In this document: one piece after another, positions 42,880 to 51,958 of the stretch
Numbering within the stretch: the first letter of the stretch is position 1
Layout of the letters: each line of letters starts with the position of its first letter
Assembly: GCF_022271405.1 (NCBI RefSeq)
Contig: NZ_JAJNAL010000022.1
Span: 1 to 64,000 of the forward strand
Direction: 5' to 3'
DNA: 64,000 nt
Source: Rhodopseudomonas infernalis
Lineage (GTDB): Bacteria > Pseudomonadota > Alphaproteobacteria > Rhizobiales > Xanthobacteraceae
The notes under the pieces: generated by a model
Seen by the model: the letters and a program-made list of their open reading frames with translations, nothing else
Databases searched by the model: none
What the model was told of the DNA's origin: nothing
Translations under genes and position numbers: made by a program

Positions 42880-44112
42880 TCAGCCGGTCGGGCCGAACTG
42901 CTGATTCAGGCCCGGATTCTTGACGAGGTCGCAGCGGTCGTCATCGATCACCGGCGGCAACTGCTCCCAGGTCTGCTGGATGGCGAACGCGCCGTCCTTC
43001 ACTTCGGCCAGCGACATGTTGAGCAGGCAGTGGTTGGTCTTCGGATCGAACTGAACCTTGCCGCTCGGTCCTTCGATCGACAGGCCCGATGCAGACGCTT
43101 TCAGCATGGCGTCGCGGTCGGTGGAGTTCGCCGCCTTCACGGCAGCCGCCCATAGCATCATGCTCTGGTAGTCCGCAGGCGCGAGTGTGCCGATGAACTT
43201 GTCGGACGGGAACTTCGCCTTCCAACGCGCCTGGAACGCCTTGTTGGCCGGGGTGTCGACTTCGTCGAACACGTTCTTGCAGGTGATGATGCCCTCGGTG
43301 ACCGTCTTGGGCAGGCGAAGATTCTCGCCGGAATCGCCGTAAGCATGCGCGGCGAGCCTGATCGTTTTGTTGAGGCCGGCCGCGGCCCACTGGCTGTAGA
43401 ACGCCTCATGCGCAGGACCAACCAGCACCGCATAAATCACATCGGCCTTGGCCTGCTGGATCTTGTTCAGGATGGCGCTGAAGTTGTTGACGTCGAGCGG
43501 TGCGAAATCGGTGCCGACGATCTGGCCCTTGTTGGCGGCCGCGATCTCCTCCGCCCACTTCGCCGAGTACTGACCGAAATTGTAGTCCGCCGCGACCGTG
43601 TAGATGCGCGGGCCGGCTTTCTCGATCATGTACGGAATCATTTTCGAGAGCAGCTGCGGCGGGGTCGGCCCGGTGACGATCGTGTTGCGATCGCAGACGC
43701 CGCCCTCATAGATCATGTCATAGTAGTATGGAATCTTGCCGCGGCTGAGGATCGGCCGGATCACCTCGCGGGCCGCGCTGGTGATGGCGCCGTGCACCGC
43801 GACGACGCGGTCCTTCAGCACGAGCTGCTGGGCAAACTGGGCGTAGAGCTTGTTGTCCGACTGGGTATCGTAGTGGACGAGCTGCACCTGTCTGCCGAGC
43901 AACCCACCCGCGACGTTGATTTCATCGACGGCGAGTTGGATGGCGTGCAGCTTCGGCTGTCCAAACACCTGGAACGGGCCGGAGGTGTCCATCAGGAAGC
44001 CGACCTTGATGGGGGCGGCGGCAAGAACCGCAGGTGCGCCGAGTAGCGGCGTGACCCCGGCCGCGGCGACGCCGGTCGTCATTGTCTTCAGCAAATGCCG
44101 TCTGGAAATCAT
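42880..44112 (-). CDS. Urea/amide-type periplasmic binding protein with Tat signal (cassette 3)
   Basis: A 410-residue binding protein of the UrtA/FmdD/AmiC class. The N-terminus SRRHLLKTMTTGVAAAG has the twin-arginine pattern, with cleavage likely after VLAA near residue 32, so it may be exported folded. The mature start PIKVGFLMDTSGPFQVFGQP and PYYYDMIYEGGVCDRNTIVTG are typical of amide/urea receptors. AAAGGAGG sits 6 bases before the ATG, the strongest ribosome site in the operon, as expected for the most abundant component. It lies 30 bases after the amidase gene. Confidence 0.9.
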   Translation of the reverse strand: MISRRHLLKTMTTGVAAAGVTPLLGAPAVLAAAPIKVGFLMDTSGPFQVFGQPKLHAIQLAVDEINVAGGLLGRQVQLVHYDTQSDNKLYAQFAQQLVLKDRVVAVHGAITSAAREVIRPILSRGKIPYYYDMIYEGGVCDRNTIVTGPTPPQLLSKMIPYMIEKAGPRIYTVAADYNFGQYSAKWAEEIAAANKGQIVGTDFAPLDVNNFSAILNKIQQAKADVIYAVLVGPAHEAFYSQWAAAGLNKTIRLAAHAYGDSGENLRLPKTVTEGIITCKNVFDEVDTPANKAFQARWKAKFPSDKFIGTLAPADYQSMMLWAAAVKAANSTDRDAMLKASASGLSIEGPSGKVQFDPKTNHCLLNMSLAEVKDGAFAIQQTWEQLPPVIDDDRCDLVKNPGLNQQFGPTG

Positions 44113-44142
44113 GGTGTCCTCCTTTGTGCGCCGAAGCGTCTG

Positions 44143-45642
44143 TTATGTTGCTTGCGTCGTGCGTGCAGAAGCGGCGGGTCGTTTCGGATCTGGCGGCGGC
44201 AGACGTCCCAGCTCCATTTCGGCGGCGAGACCAAGGCTGAGCAGTTCGGTATCGCGGCCGGCGAGACCGTCAAATTCGAGCCCCACCGGCAGGCCGTCCG
44301 ACGTCAGCCCGGCAGCAAGGCTGAGTCCGGGCACGCCGAGCGCGCAGGTGAACCGGGTGTTCTGGATGAAAACCCCGACCTTGCTGACAACCGCGCCATT
44401 GACGGTGATTTCTTCCTCGAAGTAATCGCCGTCCCGGTTGATCGGCGGCGCCGGCAAAGGCTCGGTGGGAAACGCAATGGCATGAAGCCCATGTGCCCGG
44501 AACATTGCATCATAGCCGTCGCGAATGCGCGCCCGTGCAGCACCCCGTGCGGTGGCGACAGCCGCGGCTGTCAGCGGCGCTTCGCGCGCCAGCTGGAACA
44601 TGCGCCGCGTATCCAGGCTGGCGATGGCGTCGACGACTTCAGTAGCGTCGAGATCGATGGCATGGCGACGGAAGAAGTCGGCGAGGTCGTCGCGCATGCC
44701 CACGTTGATCAACGTCCAGAACGTTTCGTTGGCTTCCGGAAGGTAGCTGGCATCGACTTCGATCAGCGTGGCGCCGGCGGATTGCAGCCGGGCAAGCGCC
44801 GCTTTGGTGACGCGCTCGACCTCCGGATCAAGCGCCTCCCAATAGTGCTGCCGGGGAACGCCAATCCGCATGTCCTTCAGCCGGGCGGAAGTGGCGTGCG
44901 GGGTGCCTGCGATCGCCGCGTGCATCAGCGCCACGTCTTCCACGGTCCGCGCCATCGGGCCGACGGTGTCGAGGTCGACCGCTAACGGCACCACGCCATC
45001 CAGCGAGTAGCGCACGCCGCCGACCGATGTCGGCCGCAGCGCCGCCGTGCCGCAGAACGCCGAGGGGATACGCACCGAGCCGGCCGTATCGGTGCCGAGG
45101 CCGACCGGCACGATGCGCGCGGCGATCGCCGCCGCGGTGCCGCCGCTCGATCCGCCGGCGACCCGGGAGGGATCGTAGGGATTGCCGACCGCGCCGAATG
45201 TCGGGTTCGACGAGGTGCCGCCGCCGGCCAGCTCGTGCATGTTGGCTTTGCCGAAAACGAACGCGCCGGCCTGCAGCAGCGCAGACACCACGGGGGCGTT
45301 GCTTCCAGGATGGTTGCTCTTCAGCGCGGCGGTCGAGGCCGAGGTCGGAAAGCCGATCGTGTCGATATTGTCCTTCACGGCGACAGGGATGCCGCCGAGC
45401 AGCCCCAGCGGCTCGTCCTTGCGACGCGCAAGATCGACGCTGCGCGCCGCCTCCATCACGCGCGCTTCGTCGCAATAAGTCAGCGCATTGAGATCGCGGT
45501 TGGCCCGCCAGTTCGCCAACAGGGCCGACGCATAGGCTTCGGCGGTCAGCCCGCCGTCGCGGATGTGCCCGGCAGCCTCTGTCGCAGTCAGGTTGGCGAG
45601 AGTGATGTCAGGCGCCGGCGCCACATGGCTGGATCGTGTCAT
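44143..45642 (-). CDS. Amidase-signature family amidohydrolase (cassette 3)
   Basis: A 499-residue amidase, first gene of the minus-strand operon. Triad: K90 (PVAVKDNID), the GGSSGG run at 163-168, and nucleophile S189 (GTDTAGSVRIPS). Length and the C-terminal DGLPVGLEFDGLAGRDTELL block resemble mandelamide hydrolase and other aryl or aliphatic amidases. No signal peptide is seen, so it acts in the cytoplasm on the imported compound, releasing ammonia and a carboxylate. AGGGATGAACAA precedes the ATG. The divergent AraC-type gene is the likely activator. Confidence 0.9.
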   Translation of the reverse strand: MTRSSHVAPAPDITLANLTATEAAGHIRDGGLTAEAYASALLANWRANRDLNALTYCDEARVMEAARSVDLARRKDEPLGLLGGIPVAVKDNIDTIGFPTSASTAALKSNHPGSNAPVVSALLQAGAFVFGKANMHELAGGGTSSNPTFGAVGNPYDPSRVAGGSSGGTAAAIAARIVPVGLGTDTAGSVRIPSAFCGTAALRPTSVGGVRYSLDGVVPLAVDLDTVGPMARTVEDVALMHAAIAGTPHATSARLKDMRIGVPRQHYWEALDPEVERVTKAALARLQSAGATLIEVDASYLPEANETFWTLINVGMRDDLADFFRRHAIDLDATEVVDAIASLDTRRMFQLAREAPLTAAAVATARGAARARIRDGYDAMFRAHGLHAIAFPTEPLPAPPINRDGDYFEEEITVNGAVVSKVGVFIQNTRFTCALGVPGLSLAAGLTSDGLPVGLEFDGLAGRDTELLSLGLAAEMELGRLPPPDPKRPAASARTTQAT

Positions 45643-45920
45643 TTGTTCATCCCTGCGCGGTGTAGTTGGCGTCTGCGTTCCCGAGCCCGGCCTCGATGGC
45701 AGACGAGCCGCTGGCTACCCACCGCTTACGCCGGCAATCTAAGCCCTGCCCAAACCGGTCGGCTTGTCCGGGCGTGCCTGCGACTTGACTGTCCTTGCCA
45801 CTTGGGGAGCGCACAGGTAGCGTCAGGACCACGGCAAACGGCGGCTGTGTCGGGTCGCCATGGCAGGAACTGTGCAACAAGCGCGGAACATCGCATGACG
45901 CTGCACCGGAGTGAAACAAG
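45643..45920. promoter_or_regulatory. Divergent control region of the amidase operon and AraC gene
   Basis: A 278-base gene-free region that must hold both divergent promoters. I could not identify a convincing long palindrome or a clear sigma-70 or sigma-54 box. The AraC ribosome site GGAG lies near its right end. Confidence 0.5.
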
Positions 45921-46877
45921 ATGAACCGCGCGGCCATCGCCTCGGCGAATGCGAGCGGCGGTTTCGAGTACTGGCATCAAGTCACTTGCCTGAACTATTC
46001 CACCACGGATTGCCGGATCCCGGATGACGCCGATTTTGACGGAAAGATCGACGTCAAGTCGCTCGGGGCGCTGCTGATCAGCGATATCGTGGCGTGTACC
46101 TCGCCCGACAACCCGATCCGCGTCACCCGGCGGGCGCAGCATATCCGCAAGGATGGGCGCGACGACTTCATGCTCTGGCTGACGCTGAAGGGCACCGCAA
46201 CACTTGCGCAGGACGATCGTGCGGCGCTGATGCGCCCGGGCGATCTGATACTCCACGATCAGACGCGGCCCTTCGTTCTCGAATTCAGCGAGACCCATCG
46301 CTGCATCATGATCACCATTCCCCGGCCGCTGCTGATTTCGCGGCTGCCGACCGCGCGCCGATGCGTGGCGCGGCGGATCGCGGCGGGGACGCCGATCGGC
46401 GCGCTCGCGGCATCGATGACCGAGCACCTCAGCCGGATGGACGCGCAAGCCGAGCTCGACGTGGCGCAGCGGATCTGCGCGTCCGCGCTCGACATCCTGG
46501 CAACGACCATCGAGACGGAATTGAAGGAGCCAGCCGCGCCGCTGCCGCGCCGAGCGCGTCAGCTCGAGCAGGTCAAACGCTATCTAATCGATAATCTTCA
46601 CGACACCGAGATCACGCTCGAGCAGATCGCGAAGAGCCAGCGCATGGCGCCGCGTACCCTGAACCGGGTGTTTGCGATGGAAGGCACCACGCCGATCCGG
46701 TGGCTGTGGCGGCAGCGACTGGCTGCGAGCTACAAGGCGCTCGCGGAAGGCCACGTGCAGCAGGTGACCGACGCGGCCTTCAGCTGCGGCTTCAGCGATC
46801 CCTCGCATTTCAGCCGCGCCTTCAAGGCCGAGTTCGGCCTCACACCGCAGGAGGTGAGCCGTCGCCGGCTTGCCTGA
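45921..46877 (+). CDS. AraC-family regulator (AraC-binding-like N-domain)
   Basis: A 318-residue regulator. Residues 1-190 form an AraC-binding-like cupin domain as in FeaR/NhaR-type activators (EYWHQVTCLNYSTTDCRI, DFMLWLTLKGTATLAQDDR). The C-terminal 100 residues are two helix-turn-helix units (ITLEQIAKSQRMAPRTLNRVFAMEG and VTDAAFSCGFSDPSHFSRAFKAEFG). It is transcribed away from the amidase/importer operon, the usual layout for an activator responding to the amide or its product. GGAG lies 9 bases before the ATG. Confidence 0.92.
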   Translation: MNRAAIASANASGGFEYWHQVTCLNYSTTDCRIPDDADFDGKIDVKSLGALLISDIVACTSPDNPIRVTRRAQHIRKDGRDDFMLWLTLKGTATLAQDDRAALMRPGDLILHDQTRPFVLEFSETHRCIMITIPRPLLISRLPTARRCVARRIAAGTPIGALAASMTEHLSRMDAQAELDVAQRICASALDILATTIETELKEPAAPLPRRARQLEQVKRYLIDNLHDTEITLEQIAKSQRMAPRTLNRVFAMEGTTPIRWLWRQRLAASYKALAEGHVQQVTDAAFSCGFSDPSHFSRAFKAEFGLTPQEVSRRRLA

Positions 46878-46966
46878 CGAACACCGGGGAGGCGATGACA
46901 GCCTTCGTGGAACTGCGCAGCGGCGGGGAGGCCGGCTCTAGAAGCCGTGTGTTCGGGTCTGCCAAA

Positions 46967-47043
46967 TGGCGCGCTCGGAAGGATTCGAACCTCCGACCCT
47001 CGGAATCGAAATCCGATGCTCTATCCAGCTGAGCTACGAGCGC
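46967..47043 (-). tRNA. tRNA-Arg (anticodon TCG)
   Basis: Read on the minus strand: acceptor GCGCTCG/CGAGCGC with discriminator G and encoded CCA at 46967-46969, D arm GCTCAGCTGGATAGAGC, anticodon loop TTTCGAT with anticodon TCG at 47007-47009, and T loop TTCGAAT. It decodes CGA. It stands alone between the AraC-type gene and the 47291 gene. Confidence 0.96.
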
Positions 47044-47290
47044 CTTGGTCAAGGATCCGGCCACGACGCGGTCGGATCTGGGCCGATTACAGCATTTCGA
47101 ACCGGATTCACAGGGGGGGTGGCGGGAATTGCCCAGGTTTCGGCTGGCAAGTCGCGGCTAGAGTTCTGCCCACTTTTTCGCCGGAATGGCATGCTTAACG
47201 AATTGCAAACATTGTGAAGCCACAGTGTGGGCTTGACGGTGCCGTGCCGCCGTTGTCCTGTCCGTTCGACATCTCAGTTGCCGATTGTCC

Positions 47291-47737
47291 ATGCGAAGAT
47301 TGCTTCCGCTGCTGCTGCTCCCTCTGGTGCTGATGGTGTCGCCGGCGCATGCCGACCTGCGCATCACCCGCGACCATGGCGGCTACGTCACCGAATACAA
47401 AGCCAAGTACGAGCGGATCCGTGATCGCCGCGAACGGGTGATCATCGACGGCATCTGCAATTCGGCCTGCACCATGGTGTTCGGCATCGTGCCGCTGAAC
47501 AAGATCTGCGTCACGCCGCGCGCCAGCCTCGGCTTCCATCTCGCCTATTACGACAAGGCCTTCACCTTCGGCATCAAGGTCAACAGTTCCGAAGGTACCG
47601 ACGAGCTGATGGGCTATTACCCGCAGCCGGTGAAGGACTGGATCCGCCGCAACGGCGGGCTCACCAACGAGATGAAGAAGATCAAGAACGGCAGGGAGCT
47701 GTGGAAGATCGTCGATCCGTGTCCTGAGGATTTTTGA
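47291..47737 (+). CDS. Small secreted ClpP-fold-like protein (COG3904-like)
   Basis: A 148-residue exported protein with signal peptide MRRLLPLLLLPLVLMVSPAHA. The mature part has VIIDGICNSACTMVFGIVPLNKICVTPRASLGFHLAYY, which follows the ClpP/crotonase-like pattern of periplasmic proteins with Ser in NSAC and His in GFH. Proteolytic activity is not proven for this group. ATG 47291 was preferred to TTG 47285 because it begins the signal peptide. Two cysteines in ICNSAC could pair. Confidence 0.72.
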   Translation: MRRLLPLLLLPLVLMVSPAHADLRITRDHGGYVTEYKAKYERIRDRRERVIIDGICNSACTMVFGIVPLNKICVTPRASLGFHLAYYDKAFTFGIKVNSSEGTDELMGYYPQPVKDWIRRNGGLTNEMKKIKNGRELWKIVDPCPEDF

Positions 47738-47814
47738 GCCCGCCAGGCTCACGCATCGCGGTTGGGCGTTCCTGATGAGACCCTGGCCGGTGCGCGCGGC
47801 GATGAGCCGCGCAT

Positions 47815-48723
47815 TCAGTCCAGCCCGAGTGTCCCGGCCATCACCGGCACGCAGCTCCCGCCGATCGACGTCATGGTGACTTCGCCGCTTTGCTTATCGG
47901 CACGGGCGAACAGCGTGCTGGGACGCCCCATCTCGAACCCCTGCATGATCGTCTTCGTCAGGCTCAAATCAGCCTCCGGCCGCAGCTGAGCGAGCAAGCC
48001 GATCAGCGCAACATTGGCGCTGCCGGTCGCGGGGTCTTCGGGAATGCTGTGCTGCGGCGCGAACATCCGCGCGCGGATGTCGATCGTGTCCTCATTCGTT
48101 TGAACATAGAGCAGCACGCTGGTCGCGGGGAGCTTCGCGATCTGATCCTGGAAGAGGTCGACGCGCGGCCGGGCGGCCACGAGAGCGTCGCGGCTCTTCA
48201 GCTCGGCCAAGATGAACGCGGCGCCGCACGAGGCGATGCAGGGTGTGTGTGCGGTCGTCGCGATGTCCTCTGTGGCGAGCGAACAGGCCGCCGTGATCAG
48301 TGCCGGGGCGACGTCCTGTCCGATCGACAGGCGTTGCGGCGACGTCAATCGCGCCCCGGTGATGGTCGCGCTACTCCGGATCAGCTCGATCGGCACCAGC
48401 CCCGCTTTTTCCTCGAACACGACGCGGTCGCCCGCAATGGGACGGCCGTAGCTTTCGCCGATCCGCCCGAGGACATAGGCGGTGCCGACATTGGGATGAC
48501 CGGCGAACGGCATCTCGCCTTTCGGTGTGAAGATGCGCACCTCCGCGGTGTACGCGGGATCGCGCGGCGGCAGCACGAAGGTCGTTTCCGACAGGTTGAA
48601 CTCCGCCGCGATGGCCTGCATTTGCGCGGTCGACAGCCCGTCGGCATTCAGCACGACGGCGAGCGGATTGCCGCCGAACCGTTCGGAAGTGAAGACATCG
48701 ACGGTCTGAAATTGGAGCTGCAT
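47815..48723 (-). CDS. PhzF-family isomerase/epimerase
   Basis: A 302-residue PhzF-like protein with two diaminopimelate-epimerase-like lobes. The catalytic Glu is E46 (FNLSETTFV), FAGHPNVGTAY is the first conserved loop, and PEDPATGSANVALIG the second. The family ranges from phenazine synthesis to proline racemase-like isomerases; no phenazine genes are nearby, so the substrate is unknown. The start at ATGCAGCTC follows the family N-terminus (FQTVDVFT). It is divergent from the EamA gene across 86 bases. Confidence 0.88.
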   Translation of the reverse strand: MQLQFQTVDVFTSERFGGNPLAVVLNADGLSTAQMQAIAAEFNLSETTFVLPPRDPAYTAEVRIFTPKGEMPFAGHPNVGTAYVLGRIGESYGRPIAGDRVVFEEKAGLVPIELIRSSATITGARLTSPQRLSIGQDVAPALITAACSLATEDIATTAHTPCIASCGAAFILAELKSRDALVAARPRVDLFQDQIAKLPATSVLLYVQTNEDTIDIRARMFAPQHSIPEDPATGSANVALIGLLAQLRPEADLSLTKTIMQGFEMGRPSTLFARADKQSGEVTMTSIGGSCVPVMAGTLGLD

Positions 48724-48809
48724 GTGCGGAGCCTGGGGTGGATGTGCTCGTCTTTGACCCGAGCATTTCGTGATTGCCTGCCACCTTACGATCGGGCACT
48801 CAGGCTGCA

Positions 48810-49685
48810 ATGAAAAACTCCACCGAGCATTTGGCCGCGCGTGCGGCGCCGGCGATCTTCGTAGTGCTGTGGAGCACCGGCTTCGTCGGCACCAAATATG
48901 CGCTGAGCGGTGCCGAGCCGCTGACCTATCTCACCCTGCGGATGATCCTGGTGGTGGCGCTGATGGCGATCATCGCCTTCGTCGCCCGGCCGCGCTGGCC
49001 GAACCTCGCCGGCATCGGCCACAGCGTCGTCGCCGGACTGCTGGTGCACGGCGTCTATCTCGCCGGCACGGCGATCGCCATCGCGCATTCGGTGCCGGCA
49101 GGCCTGTCGGCGCTGATCCCCGGCCTGCAGCCGATCCTGACCTCGACGCTGGCCAATCGCTGGCTCGGCGAACGCGTCACCGTGCAGCAATGGCTCGGAC
49201 TGGCGCTGGGCCTCGGCGGCGCGCTGATGATCATGCACAACCGCACGATCAGCGGCGATGCGGGATGGGGCTGGTTGGCATCAGGCTGCTCGCTGATCAG
49301 CATCACGCTCGGCACGCTGTATCAGAAGCGGTTCTGCAGCGGCATCGACTGGCGCGCCGGCAACATCGTGCAATTTCTCGCCGCGATGGCGCTGTTCGGC
49401 ATCGGCGCGCTGCTGTTCGAAACCCGCGAAGTCCGCTGGACCGCCGAGTTCGTGCTGGCGCTGACCTGGCTGGCGCTGGTGCTGTCGATCGGTTCGATCG
49501 GCCTGTTGTACTGGCTGATCCGCCGCTCGGCGGCGACGTCGGTGGCGAGCCTGTTCTATCTGGTGCCGGCCGTGACCGCGCTGATGGCCTTCGTGCTGTT
49601 CGACGAGCGCCTCGACGCCATCGCCATCGCCGGCATGGCGATCTGCGCCGCCGCGGTGTTCCTGGTGAACCGGACGCGGGTCTAG
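48810..49685 (+). CDS. EamA/DMT-family metabolite exporter
   Basis: A 291-residue transporter with ten predicted helices in two EamA repeats (VVLWSTGFVGTKYAL in the first; ATSVASLFYLVPAVTALMAFVLFDERL in the second). Members export amino acids, purines or other metabolites. Start chosen at ATGAAAAAC; the first frame at 48774 lies in the shared intergenic region with phzF-like. Confidence 0.87.
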   Translation: MKNSTEHLAARAAPAIFVVLWSTGFVGTKYALSGAEPLTYLTLRMILVVALMAIIAFVARPRWPNLAGIGHSVVAGLLVHGVYLAGTAIAIAHSVPAGLSALIPGLQPILTSTLANRWLGERVTVQQWLGLALGLGGALMIMHNRTISGDAGWGWLASGCSLISITLGTLYQKRFCSGIDWRAGNIVQFLAAMALFGIGALLFETREVRWTAEFVLALTWLALVLSIGSIGLLYWLIRRSAATSVASLFYLVPAVTALMAFVLFDERLDAIAIAGMAICAAAVFLVNRTRV

Positions 49686-49998
49686 CGGCAAGCGGCTATG
49701 CGGTCGTCCGGCTCAAGCCGAACGCATCGGATGAAGTCGGAGCGGGCCGAACAAGCAAGATGGGCTGTGGAATACTGGGGCGCGGGCCGAGCCGGGCGAT
49801 GACCATGGGGGCAGGGTGGCGCCCCGTAGTCGGCCGTCAGTCCGGGGCGCTGCAAAGTCGCGAAGCCGGAATCCGGGGCGGCAACAAGCTCTGCACTTCG
49901 GGGGCGCACAGACGTGCCGTGCGCCCCGAATGAAGACGGGCGAAGCGCGCGAACTCACGGAGACAGATGCCCGACAGCTCTGCGTCACCCCCTCAGCA
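49686..49998. other. Gene-free region with degenerate palindromes
   Basis: No convincing gene. The stretch has short inverted repeats such as gggcgcac...gtgcgccc near 49900-49930 and several gccccg/cggggc words, and looks like a decayed repeat. An open frame across it lacks a ribosome site and normal composition. Confidence 0.5.
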
Positions 49999-50030
49999 AG
50001 AAGCCTCCGGCCTGGTGACCGGAGGCTTCT
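49999..50030 (-). terminator. Terminator for the histone-like gene
   Basis: A 12-bp stem (agaagcctccgg and complement) with an 8-base loop, 22 bases after the stop of the minus-strand lysine-rich gene. The T tract after it is weak. Confidence 0.7.
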
Positions 50031-50051
50031 GCGGTGGAGAAGGAAAGCGGC

Positions 50052-50381
50052 TCAGCGCTTGGACTTCTTGGCTTTCTTGCCAGCCTTTTTCGCGGCCGCC
50101 TTGGGAGCCTTCTTGGCCGACTTCTTGGCGGTTTTCTTCGCGGTCTTGCCGGCGGACTTGGTGGCTTTCTTCGCAGCCTTCTTGGCGGTTTTCTTGGCGG
50201 CCTTCTTGGTCGCCTTCTTCGCGGCCTTCTTGGCCGGAGCCTTCTTGGCCTTCTTGCCGGTCACTTTGGTAGCGACCTTCTTGGCCGCCTTACGGGCCTT
50301 CTTCACCACCTTCTTCACTTCGCCGGCGGCGGTGTCGATGGCGTCGGTCACTTGATCGATCAACGGCTTGTCGTCGTCCAT
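50052..50381 (-). CDS. Histone H1-like lysine/alanine-rich DNA-binding protein
   Basis: A 109-residue protein with an acidic N-terminus (MDDDKPLIDQVTDAID) followed by about 85 residues made almost wholly of KKAAKK/KTAKK/KAAKKAT repeats. It is extremely basic, like bacterial histone H1-like proteins (Hc1/Hc2, AlgP C-terminus). Expected role: non-specific DNA or RNA binding and nucleoid compaction. The start ATG 50381 is preceded by GGGGGACGAC; a TTG at 50393 would add four residues. It lies next to the photolyase gene on the same strand, about 100 bases apart. Confidence 0.85.
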   Translation of the reverse strand: MDDDKPLIDQVTDAIDTAAGEVKKVVKKARKAAKKVATKVTGKKAKKAPAKKAAKKATKKAAKKTAKKAAKKATKSAGKTAKKTAKKSAKKAPKAAAKKAGKKAKKSKR

Positions 50382-50482
50382 GTCGTCCCCCAAGGGTTTG
50401 CAGAACAGGGTTTACAGAAACTGCAGATGGAATCGACGATAGCCGATTCGCGACTGTTAGTAGTGAGACTAACCAAAGTTGT

Positions 50483-51958
50483 TCAACGTTGACGCAGTTT
50501 GGCGTAGGCCGCAAGGGCCCGCTGCCGTCCGGCCTTGTGGTCGACGATCGGCTCCGGGTAGTTGTCGCCCAGCGCAACGCCGGCTGCGGCGAGCTCGACC
50601 GGCGTCGCGCTCCACGGCTGGTGAATGAATTTATTCGGCAGCGCGGCGAGTTCAGGCACCCAGCGCCGCACGTAATCGCCGGCAGGATCGAATTTTTCGC
50701 CCTGCAGCACCGGATTGAAAACGCGGAAATACGGCGCCGCATCGGCGCCGCAGCCGGCGACCCACTGCCAATTGCCGGGGTTGCTACCGGGGTCGGCGTC
50801 GACCAGCGTGTCCCAGAACCACGCTTCGCCGAGCCGCCAGTCGATCAGAAGGTGCTTCACGAGAAACGACGCCGCCACCATGCGGACGCGGTTGTGCATC
50901 ACGCCGGAGTGCCAGAGTTGCCGCATCCCGGCGTCGACGATCGGATACCCGGTGCTGCCGCGCTGCCAGGCCTTCAGCGCGTCATCGTCGCTGACCCAGG
51001 GAAAGTCATCGAAGGCCGGCTGCAGATTGCGCGCCGCCATGTCGGGATGATCAGCGAGCAGATGCCGGCAGAACTCGCGCCAGCCGACCTCGCTGAGGAA
51101 TTTGTCGACGTCGGCGGCGATCGCCGGCCGCTCCGCGGCGGCGAAACGCGCGGCGTACCAGACCTGCCGCGGCGTGATTTCGCCGAACCGCAGGTAGGGT
51201 GACAGAAACGATGTCGCGTCGCGATCGGGGCGGTCGCGGCCCGGCGTGTAGCCCGGCAGGCTTTCCAGGAAGGCGCTGAGTTTCTCGCGCGCGGCGTCTT
51301 CGCCCGCGACCCAGCTGTCGCGCAGGCCGCCGGCCCAATCCGGCTTGGTCGGCTCGAGTTGCCAGGAGGCCAGGTCATCACTCGGCAGGTCCCGCACGCC
51401 GCGCAGCTTGGCTGGCGCCGGCTGCGGCTTCGGCGGATCGCCGAGGCTGAGGACGCGGCGCCAGAACGGCGTGAACACCCGCAGGCCGCGGCCTTCCTTA
51501 GTGCGGATCGCAGCGGGCGCGGCGAGCAGATCGCTGCCATGGCGATGATGCGGAATGCCGGCGACGCTGAGCGCTTCGGCGAGGTCGTCGGCGACGGCGC
51601 GATAGGGCGCGATCTCGATCTCGATCCAGTGCACGGCTGCGGCATCTGTCTGGCGCGCCAACTCGGCGATGATCTCGGCGGTCGGGCCGCGGCGCAGGGT
51701 CAGCGCGGCGCCGCGCTCGGCGAGGTTGTTGTCGAGCGCACGCAGCGATTGCGCCAACCACCAGCGCGACGCCGCGCCGAAAGGCCGCGCCTCAGGGGGG
51801 CGGAGCTGTGGGCTGTGCTCATCGAGCACGTAGATGCAGATCAGTGGCGCCCCGCTGGCAGCGGCTTCATGCAGCGCCGGGTGATCGGACAGCCGCAGAT
51901 CGTCGCGAAACCAGACGATGACGGGGCGGGATGCGGCTTTGGCCATCAGGGGATCCAT
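50483..51958 (-). CDS. phrB: Deoxyribodipyrimidine photolyase (class I CPD type)
   Basis: A 491-residue photolyase that repairs UV pyrimidine dimers with blue light. The N-terminal antenna domain begins VIVWFRDDLRLSDHPALHEA. The C-terminal FAD domain contains SFLSPYLRFGEITPRQVWYA, EVGWREFCRHLL, DAGMRQLWHSGVMHNRVRMV and the electron-path tryptophan region GNWQWVAGCGADAAPYFRVFNP. All match class I folate-type enzymes. Start is uncertain between ATG 51958 and ATG 51946, with no clear ribosome site; the longer TTG frame is unlikely. CPD rather than 6-4 specificity is from family resemblance. Confidence 0.93.
   Translation of the reverse strand: MDPLMAKAASRPVIVWFRDDLRLSDHPALHEAAASGAPLICIYVLDEHSPQLRPPEARPFGAASRWWLAQSLRALDNNLAERGAALTLRRGPTAEIIAELARQTDAAAVHWIEIEIAPYRAVADDLAEALSVAGIPHHRHGSDLLAAPAAIRTKEGRGLRVFTPFWRRVLSLGDPPKPQPAPAKLRGVRDLPSDDLASWQLEPTKPDWAGGLRDSWVAGEDAAREKLSAFLESLPGYTPGRDRPDRDATSFLSPYLRFGEITPRQVWYAARFAAAERPAIAADVDKFLSEVGWREFCRHLLADHPDMAARNLQPAFDDFPWVSDDDALKAWQRGSTGYPIVDAGMRQLWHSGVMHNRVRMVAASFLVKHLLIDWRLGEAWFWDTLVDADPGSNPGNWQWVAGCGADAAPYFRVFNPVLQGEKFDPAGDYVRRWVPELAALPNKFIHQPWSATPVELAAAGVALGDNYPEPIVDHKAGRQRALAAYAKLRQR

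Noticed and set aside
46967-47043. Genomic island integration site at tRNA-Arg
   Set aside because: No integrase, no direct repeat of the tRNA 3' end and no composition break were seen near it.
50052-50381. Low-complexity artefact or frameshifted gene
   Set aside because: The Lys/Ala repeats keep one frame with a ribosome site, an acidic start and a downstream terminator, as in known histone H1-like genes.
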